DNA from: Manis javanica
Lineage: Eukaryota > Chordata > Mammalia > Pholidota > Manidae
DNA: 64,000 bases
Assembly (NCBI RefSeq): GCF_040802235.1
Contig: NC_133158.1
Span: 38,816,001-38,880,000, forward strand
Direction: 5' to 3'
The translations under genes were made by a program, and so were the position numbers. Under the pieces are notes generated by a model. It was not told the DNA's origin. It worked only from the letters and a program-made list of their open reading frames with translations, and searched no databases. This document shows, piece by piece, positions 59,935 to 64,000 of the stretch (positions within the stretch are counted from its first letter, which is position 1; the number at the start of each line of letters is the position of its first letter).

Positions 59935-61915
59935 ACAGAATAAATTAATTCAGTAAAGTTGTAGGATACATCAGTATACAAAAATCAATTGATTCTATAC
60001 AGTAATAATGAACTATCAGGAGAAATTTAGAAACCAACCTCATTTACAATTGCATCAAGAATAAAATACCTAGAAATAAATTTAACCCAGAGGTGAAAGA
60101 CCTGTACTCTGAAAACGGCTAGGCACCGATGAAATAAACTGAAGACACAAATAAATGGAAAGACATTCCATGCTTATGGATTAGAAGAATTAATATTGTT
60201 AAAATGGACATTCTATCCAACACAATCTATGGATTCAATACAATCCCTATCAAAATCCCAATGGCATTTTTCTTAGAAACAGAACAGACAACCCTAAAAT
60301 TTGTATGGAACCATAAAAAAGGCTCTGAAACTGCCAAAGCAACCTTGAGAAAGAAGAGCAAAGCTGGAGGCCTCATGCCCCCCAATACTGAACTATATGT
60401 ACAACAGTACAGAACTGGCACAGAAACAGCCCCATAGATCAGCAGAACACAACAGAGTGCCCAGAAGTATATCCATGAGTGTCAATTAACTGACAACAGA
60501 GGGACCAAGAAAGTGCAGGGAGAACAGATGGTCTCTTCAGTGAAAGGCAATGGGAAAAGACAGCCACATGCAAAGATCTGAAACTGGACTATCTCACACC
60601 ACACACAAAAATTAACTCAAAATGTGTTTAGGACTGAATGTAAGACCCGAAACCATTAAAACTCATAGAAGGAAACATGGGTGGTAAACTCCTGGATATC
60701 AGTCTTGGCAATGATTTTGTTTGGATCTGACACCAAAAGCAGAGGCAACAGAAGTGGGATGACATCAAACTAAACAGCTCTGCACAGCAAGGGGAACCAG
60801 CATAAAATGAAAAGGCGACCCAGTGAGTGGGAGAAAGCATGTACCTGATAAGGGGTCAAGATCTAAAATATATAAAGAACTCATAGAACTCAGTAGCAAA
60901 AAACCGCCAAGCAATCCAAATAAAAAAGGGCAGAGGATCTGAACAGACATTTTTCTGAAGAAAACATACAGATGCCAACAGATACATTAAAAGTCGCTCC
61001 ACATCACTGATCATCAGGGAAATGCAAATCAAAGCTACCACCTCACACCTATCAGAATGGTTATTATAAAAAAGATAAAAAATAAGTTGGCGAGGATGTG
61101 GAGAAAAAGGAACTTCATGCACTGTTGGTGGGAATGTAATTTGGCGCAACCACCATGGAAAACTGCATGGAGGCTCCTCAAAAAATTAAGCATAGAAATA
61201 CTGTAACACCCAGCAATCCCACTTCTGGGTATTCATCTGAAGAAAATGAAAACACTAACTCAAAAAGACATCCGTTCTACCATGTTCACTGCAGACTAAC
61301 ATTATATGTCAACTGTACTATTTACCATATCCAGTATACAGAAACAACCAAAGTGCCCATCAGTGGATGAACAGATAAATTGTGGCATACACACACACAT
61401 ATACACACATACATACATGTGTATACACACACATACATCTAATATTACTCAGCTGTAAAAAAGAAGGAATCCTGCCAGTTGTAACAATGCGTATGGCTCC
61501 TGACGGCCCTGTGCTAAGTGCAGTAAGCCAGACAAAGACAAATGCCATACGGCCTCACTCATATGTGGAATCTACAAAGAACTGAGCTCACAGGTAAGCT
61601 GGTGGTTGCTGGAGACAGGGCGTGTAGGCTGGGTGAGATGGGCGAAGGGGGTCAAAAGGTACAAACTCCCAGTAACAAAGACGTAAGTCCTGAGGATGTG
61701 TGCACAGCATGGTTGCTATAGTGAATAACGCTGCATATTTGAAAGCTGTTAACAGAGATATTGAAAGTCTTCCTCATGGGAGAAAGCCGTAACTATGGAT
61801 GGTGATGGACATTAACTCGACTCCCTGTGGTCATTTCACAACACACACGTCACATCCTGTTATACACCTGAATCTAATGTCATGTGCCATTTACATCTCA
61901 ATTTAAAAAAAAATT
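59935..61915 (+). mobile_element. Older LINE-1, 5'-truncated, RT to 3' end
   Basis: About 2 kb of L1 ORF2 C-terminal region and 3' UTR ending in an A-rich tail (CAATTTAAAAAAAAATTATC). Recognisable parts: GATACATCAGTATACAAAAA, the TCACATCACTGATCATCAGG block and GGCGAGGATGTGGAGAAAA. It contains an expanded CA/TA microsatellite (61387-61437). Frameshifted throughout, more diverged than the young family. Confidence 0.85.
61387..61437. repeat. CA/TA-rich microsatellite within an L1
   Basis: ACACACACACATATACACAC followed by more CA/TA units. Confidence 0.85.
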
Positions 61916-62297
61916 ATCATTACTTTCTCAGATGTGATAATGGTGTTTCTGTTTAGAAGAAACGAATACTAAAATCTTCACTGGTGAGACAATGTGAATA
62001 AAAGCCCCCCTGAAAGGGGGGAGTAAGGAAAGGGGGTCCCTGAGAGGCCGTGAGTCATGGAAGCTGGGCAGTGGTGGCGGGGTCCTTGCTCTCTTCTTTT
62101 CATGCTCGGGATATCAGAAATACTCCATGACAACACATCACCATTTTTATTAAAAACGAATGTTGTGAATTATCAGTGGAACAACAGTACTCTGAAGCTT
62201 GGGGTCCTGGGTCTCCCTGATGCTTGTCTCATGCAAGTTTCCTTTCTTAGGTGGCTGGGGGCTGGACACACTCCCGAACTGACCTGGGGGTTTCGGG

Positions 62298-62338
62298 AGC
62301 TATTTAGAGAGCTATTTAGAAAGGCTCTCTAAATAGCT
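62298..62338. repeat. 13-bp perfect inverted repeat (hairpin)
   Basis: AGCTATTTAGAGA (62298-62310) and TCTCTAAATAGCT (62326-62338) are exact complements around a 15-nt loop that itself repeats GCTATTTAGA. Confidence 0.9.
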
Positions 62339-62480
62339 GCCAAAAGTTAAATTCACCCAAAGATTTGTACACTATTGTTGGTAGCAACTTTATTCATAAC
62401 AGCCAAAAATTAACAACCCAAATGTCCATTGAGATGTGACTGGATAAGCAAAGCAACACACTGACCTATACCTTACCACG
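62335..62480 (+). mobile_element. Old LINE-1 fragment
   Basis: AATTCACCCAAAGATTTGTA and TTTATTCATAACAGCCAAAA resemble the old L1 3' region near the end of ORF2. Confidence 0.5.
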
Positions 62481-62597
62481 AGGAGCTTTGGGAACACGCT
62501 GTGGGAAAGCAGCCAGACAGGGAGCATGTGCCGGGCAACTGCACTGCTGTGTTGCTCACACAAGGGAAATCTCTTCCGTAGGGACAAAAAGCAGTGG

Positions 62598-64000
62598 TTC
62601 CCTAAAATTCATATGGAACCACAAAAGACCCCGAATAGCCAAAGCGATCCTGAGAAGGAAGAATAAAGCAGGGGGGATCTTGCTCCCCAACTTCAAACTC
62701 TACTACAAAGCCACAGTAATAAAGACAATTTGGTACCGGCACAAGAACAGATGCACAGAACAGTGGAACAGAATAGAGACTCCAGATATTAACCCCAAAC
62801 ATATATGGTTAATTAATATACAATAAAGGAGCCTTGGCCATACAATGAGGAAATGACAGCCTCTTCAACAGTTGGTGTTGGCAAAACTGGACAGCTACAT
62901 GTAAGAGAATGAAACTGGATCACTGTCTAACCCCATACACAAAAGTAAACTTGAAATGGAACAAAGACCTGAATGTAAGCCATGAAACCATAAAACTCTT
63001 AGAAAAAAACACAGGCAAAAATCTCTTAGACATAAACATGAGTAACTTCTTCCCCGGGCATGGGAAACAAAAGCAAAAATCAACATGTGGGACTACATCA
63101 AACCAAAAAGCTTCTGTACAGCAAAGGACACCATCAGTAGAACAAAAAGGTATCCTACAGTATGGGAGAATATATTCATAAATGACATATCTAATAAGGG
63201 GTTGAGATCCAAAATATATAAAGAGCTCATGCACCTCAACAAACAAAAAGCAAATAATCCAATTAAAAAATGGGCAGAGGAGCTACACAGACAGTTCTCC
63301 AAAGAAGAAATTCAGATGGCCAACAGGCACATGAAAAGATGCTCCACATCGCTAATCACCAGATAAATGCAAATTAAAACCACAATGAGATATCACCTCA
63401 CATCAGTTAGGATGGCCACCATCTAACAGACAAACAACAAATGTTGGCGAGGTTGTGGAGAAAGGCAAACCCTCCTACACTGCTGGTGGGAATGTAAACT
63501 AGTTCAACCATTGTGGAAAGCAATATGGACGTTCCTCAAAAAACTAAAAATAGAAATACCATTTGACCCAGTAATTCCACTCCTAGGAATTTATCCTAAG
63601 AATGCAGGAGCCCAGTTTGAAAAAGACATAAGCATCCCTATGTTTACTGCAGCACTATTTACAATAGCCAAGAAAACGGAAGCAGCCTAAGTGTCCATCA
63701 GTAGATGAATGGATAAAGGTGTGGTACATATACACTATGAAATATTATTCAGCCATAAGAAGAAAACAAATCCTACCATTTGCAACAACATGGATGGAGC
63801 TAGAGAGTATTATGCTCAGTGAAATAAGCCAGGTGGAGAAAGACAAGTACCAAATGATTTCACTCATCTGTGGAGTATAAGAACAAAGAAAAACTGAAGG
63901 AACAAAACAGCAACAGACTCACAGAACCCAAGAATGGACTAACAGTTACCAAAGGGAAAGGGACTGGGGAGGATGGGAGGGAAGGGAGGCGTAAAGGGCG
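62598..64000 (+). mobile_element. Young LINE-1 3' part, runs off the window
   Basis: Same family and orientation as 4681-6665; it starts at a point matching about 5035 there (AAAATTCATATGGAACCACA) and is still in the 3' UTR at the window edge. ORF2 pieces 62488-62826 and 63085-63366 are open but separated by stops. About 95% similar by eye to the first copy. Confidence 0.9.

Noticed and set aside
1..64000. CRISPR arrays, tRNA or rRNA genes, bacterial or phage modules
   Set aside because: No regularly spaced repeats, no tRNA-like cloverleaf or rRNA sequence noticed, and the whole window is consistent with mammalian nuclear DNA.

Overview
This window is nuclear DNA from a placental mammal. Three host genes can be recognised by their protein sequence, splice sites and order: the 5' end of PRMT2 (minus strand, left), the last coding exon of S100B (plus strand, middle) and the 3' half of DIP2A (minus strand, right). 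This is the order and relative orientation of human chromosome 21q22.3 (DIP2A-S100B-PRMT2), seen here reversed. There are no Alu elements and I recognised no other SINE. The LINE-1 copies belong to a young family with its own 3' UTR (a G-rich tract, then an end reading GTAGATTAATGATA). From memory this resembles laurasiatherian, possibly pangolin, L1s, but I cannot confirm the species.

Layout. 1-14.5 kb: PRMT2 N-terminal coding exons at 230-412, 1064-1171 and 12608-12646, then a CpG island at about 13.6-14.7 kb that should hold the promoter and a non-coding first exon. The PRMT2 intron between 1.2 and 12.6 kb is mostly LINE-1, including a roughly 5 kb decayed copy. 14.8-25.3 kb: an old L1 ORF2 split into pieces by nested LTRs, a MaLR element and younger L1s. 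26.26-26.40 kb: S100B last coding exon. 27-28.1 kb: GC-rich, partly promoter-like DNA. 28.8-34.1 kb: LTRs and old L1. 35.0-35.4 kb: a complete small Tigger-type DNA transposon. 36.3-58.5 kb: DIP2A 3' UTR and its last 16 coding exons, with introns holding an internally deleted Tigger1 and a solo LTR. 59.9-64 kb: two more L1 fragments, the last running off the window.

The 16 DIP2A exons total 2079 nt, with every intron phase matching, and give 692 residues plus a stop with no break. They cover the second adenylate-forming domain. PRMT2 supplies only its N-terminus and SH3 domain here. The S100B exon is open and has a good acceptor, but I could not find exon 2 upstream, and the exon carries several substitutions at positions that are normally very stable. 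This is the most biologically interesting point in the window.

I see no CRISPR array, operon, rRNA, tRNA or prokaryotic system, and no candidate for a wholly new biological system. The noteworthy items are the S100B question, the nested-transposon stratigraphy, an inverted LTR pair, promoter-like CpG clusters without an assigned gene, and an unexplained exact direct repeat inside a DIP2A intron.
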